In this document: piece after piece, positions 62,012-64,000 of the stretch
How the letters are laid out: each line of letters opens with the position of its first letter
Numbering within the stretch: position 1 is the first letter of the stretch
Assembly: GCF_002887735.1 (NCBI RefSeq)
Contig: NZ_PKQP01000001.1
Coordinates: 620,001-684,000 of the forward strand
DNA from: Stenotrophomonas bentonitica
GTDB taxonomy: Bacteria > Pseudomonadota > Gammaproteobacteria > Xanthomonadales > Xanthomonadaceae
Direction of reading: 5' to 3'
Length of the DNA: 64,000 bases
Program-made: the position numbers and the translations under genes
Notes under the pieces: generated by a model
What the model saw: only the letters and a program-made list of their open reading frames with translations
What the model was told of the DNA's origin: nothing
Database searches by the model: none

Positions 62012-64000
62012 TCAGGCCTTCTGCAGCGCGGCTACGCGCTGGGCCAGTTTCTTGGCCGAAATGCCGGTACGCGCCCCAAGCTCCTGGGCGAACAGCGAAA
62101 CCCGCAGCTCCTCCAGGTCCCAGCGCAGGTCCTGCCACTGCGGCCGCTGGCGCAGGCCACGCGCGTCGGCCTGCGCCAGCGCCTCCACGAACGGACGCAG
62201 CTCCAGCATGCGCGCCTGATCGCGCGGTGGATCACGCTTGGCACGTTCGGTGCGCAGGATCATCGCGCGCAGATAGCGCGGGTACTGCGCCAACGCGTCG
62301 GCCGGCGTGTCACGCAGGAACCCGGGATGGACCAGGGCGGCAAGCTGCTGCTCCATGTCATCGAGGTTGCCACGCGCCCACCCCATCAGCGGCGCTTCCA
62401 GCTGTGGTTTGAGCTCGGCCACGTGGGCGAGGATGTTCTCGGCCAGCTTCAGGCGCGCCATCGCCTCACCGAACAACGCCTTGCCCGCCTCGGCACTGCG
62501 TTTGGCGAACGCGGCAGGGTCGCGGATATCACCCAGCCCGTCGGCCAGCACGGCATTCATCGCCGCATCGACCAGATCGCCCCGCAGCCGCTCCTGCGAT
62601 TCGATCGCGGCGTACAGCAGCCCGGTCTTGGGCGGCACCGGCAATTGCTTGCGCGCCTGCTTGGCCTTGTCGGCCAGCGCGATCTCCATCAATCGACGAA
62701 CCCCGAGCGGATGCTGTTCCAGCGCTTCGTTGCGGTCGGCGAAGATCTTCAGCGCTGCGGTCTCACCCTGATCGACCAGTGCCGGGTACGCCGGCACGCC
62801 GGCTTCGCCGGGCACCTGCAGCGGGATCGGGGTAGCCGGGAAATCGCGTAGCCCTTCCGCGGCAAGCGCACGCCCTGCGCGTGCGGCGAAGGCCTCACCG
62901 GCCTTGTCGCCGAAGCGGGCACGCAGCGCCTCCAGATCGCGCGAGGTCGCCAGCACCTTGCCGTCGGCATCGCGCAGGCGCAGGTTCATGCGCAGGTGCG
63001 GCTCCAGCGAGGCTTCGTCGAAATCGGTTGCGGCCAGCTTGGCACCCGTCGCGCGCGCGAGGAACCGCGCCAGTTCGCCCCGGATGTCATCGGCGGTCGG
63101 TTCGGCGAAGGCCTCGGCAAACGCGCGGCCAAAGTCCGGTGCCGGCACATAGTTGCGGCGCATCGCCTTGGGCAGGCTGCGGATCAATGCGGCGGCCTTG
63201 TCAGCGACGAAGCCCGGCGCCAGCCACGACAGCCGCGCCGGATCCAACGCGTTGAGCAGGTGCAGCGGCACCTCCAGCGTCACACCATCGTCCTCGGCAC
63301 CGGGTTCGAAGGTGTAATGCAGCGCCAGCCGCGCATCGCCCAGCGGCAGGTACCTGGGATAGCGCTCGGCATCGCTGCCTTCGCCCGGCAGCAGATCGGC
63401 CAGCGTCCACGACAGCGCCCGGCGCTTCTCCGGCGCCAGTGCTTTCCACCAGGTATCCAGGCCCATCGCCGAATGGATCTCGGCCGGTATCCGGTCCAGG
63501 TACCAGCGCGCCTGCCAGCCTTCATCGGCGACGATACCGGCGCGGCGCAGCTTGGCTTCTTCTTCGCGCGCCTGCTCCAGCACCTTGAGGTTGTCGGCCA
63601 CGAAGCCGGCCCGGGTGTTGATCTCGCCGGTCACCAGGCCCTGGCGCACGAAGATGTCATGCGCCTCGGCCGGCGCGATGCGGCCGTAATGCACCGGTTT
63701 TTTCGGGGCCAGCACCAGTCCGAACAGGCTGATCTGCTCCGAGGCCAGCACCTGGCCCTGCGCACGCGACCAGTGCGGATCGAAGTGCTTGCGCAGCAGC
63801 AGGTGCGGCAGTTCGTTGATGACCCAGTCCGGCTCGATCGCCGCGTTGGTCAGACCCCAGATCTTCTGGGTGTCCAGCAGTGTTGCAGTGAGCAGCCACG
63901 GCGGCGGCCGCTTGGCCAGGGCCGAGCCCGGGAACGGCAGGAAGCGACGCTGGCGCGGCGCCAGGAAATCGCCCTTGTCGCTGCGATGGCCGATCTGCGT
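62012..64000 (-). CDS. hrpA: ATP-dependent RNA helicase HrpA, C-terminal part (cut by window end)
   Basis: 663 codons read without interruption to the window edge; the helicase motor is outside. The visible part begins with TQIGHRSDKGDFLAPRQRRF and LPFPGSALAKRPPPWLLTAT, a region diagnostic of HrpA. Next come WVINELPHLLLRKHFDPHWS and the large DUF3418 C-terminal domain (HYGRIAPAEAHDIFVRQGLV, AERYPRYLPLGDARLALHY, and ELRVSLFAQELGARTGISAK at the end). HrpA is a DEAH-box helicase that rescues stalled ribosomes and processes mRNA. A GTG at 63751 is internal, not a real start. Confidence 0.93.
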   Translation of the reverse strand, partial: TQIGHRSDKGDFLAPRQRRFLPFPGSALAKRPPPWLLTATLLDTQKIWGLTNAAIEPDWVINELPHLLLRKHFDPHWSRAQGQVLASEQISLFGLVLAPKKPVHYGRIAPAEAHDIFVRQGLVTGEINTRAGFVADNLKVLEQAREEEAKLRRAGIVADEGWQARWYLDRIPAEIHSAMGLDTWWKALAPEKRRALSWTLADLLPGEGSDAERYPRYLPLGDARLALHYTFEPGAEDDGVTLEVPLHLLNALDPARLSWLAPGFVADKAAALIRSLPKAMRRNYVPAPDFGRAFAEAFAEPTADDIRGELARFLARATGAKLAATDFDEASLEPHLRMNLRLRDADGKVLATSRDLEALRARFGDKAGEAFAARAGRALAAEGLRDFPATPIPLQVPGEAGVPAYPALVDQGETAALKIFADRNEALEQHPLGVRRLMEIALADKAKQARKQLPVPPKTGLLYAAIESQERLRGDLVDAAMNAVLADGLGDIRDPAAFAKRSAEAGKALFGEAMARLKLAENILAHVAELKPQLEAPLMGWARGNLDDMEQQLAALVHPGFLRDTPADALAQYPRYLRAMILRTERAKRDPPRDQARMLELRPFVEALAQADARGLRQRPQWQDLRWDLEELRVSLFAQELGARTGISAKKLAQRVAALQKA

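Overview
The window looks like chromosomal DNA from a GC-rich member of the Xanthomonadaceae, most likely Stenotrophomonas or a close relative. The basis is protein family content (metX-metB-hom under a SAM riboswitch, a complete pilGHIJ-chpABC locus, large TonB-dependent receptors) and several 25-bp GTAG-headed hairpin repeats of the SMAG type known from Stenotrophomonas maltophilia. No rRNA, tRNA, phage, plasmid, IS or CRISPR feature was recognised. Most of the window is conserved housekeeping DNA. The species assignment is inference.

Layout, left to right. 1-2.7 kb: methionine operon read leftwards (metX, metB, start of hom), headed by a SAM-I riboswitch. 2.7-8.5 kb: a secreted M23 peptidase, release factor 3, a hemolysin-III/PAQR membrane protein and an AsmA-family protein. 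8.5-11.7 kb: a CBS-domain protein, a polyprenyl-phosphate glycosyltransferase, MtgA, and divergent Hsp33. 11.8-15.9 kb: an unrecognised secreted protein and a large TonB-dependent receptor. 16-20.7 kb: a TetR repressor divergent from an alpha/beta hydrolase-fadE pair, with two palindromes covering the promoter, then a hotdog-fold protein and an inverted SMAG pair. 20.7-25.8 kb: DUF1304, an ATP/ADP-carrier-like transporter, a GMC oxidoreductase and a class-C-type serine hydrolase.

25.9-27.5 kb: a Lys/Ala-rich histone-H1-like protein with its own strong promoter about 280 nt upstream, then a non-coding stretch with repeated palindromes and an 11-bp tandem repeat. 27.5-33.2 kb, all leftward: gcvH and gcvT, nfeD with a stomatin-like gene, ynfA with mazG, cysQ with nudE. 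33.2-35.3 kb: bioA and rsmE, overlapping. 35.4-47.5 kb: the twitching-motility chemosensory cluster pilG-pilH-pilI-pilJ-chpA-chpB-chpC. PilJ senses, ChpA (2,252 aa, several Hpt domains) phosphorylates PilG and PilH, and PilI and ChpC are CheW-type couplers. ChpB looks like a CheB that has lost its catalytic serine. ChpA carries in-frame hexamer and dodecamer repeat tracts.

47.7-64 kb: gshB with a TonB-like protein; tsaB with a YoaA-type helicase; a TPR lipoprotein downstream of mrcB (PBP1B); an orphan two-domain glycosyltransferase; a membrane-anchored TPR protein; relA; a small secreted protein; and the C-terminal part of hrpA, cut by the window end. No wholly new multi-gene system was found. 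The best candidates for follow-up are the TetR/operator arrangement with a possible leaderless mRNA, the divergent MetX, the degenerate ChpB with the repeat-rich ChpA, and the histone-like gene with its flanking non-coding region.
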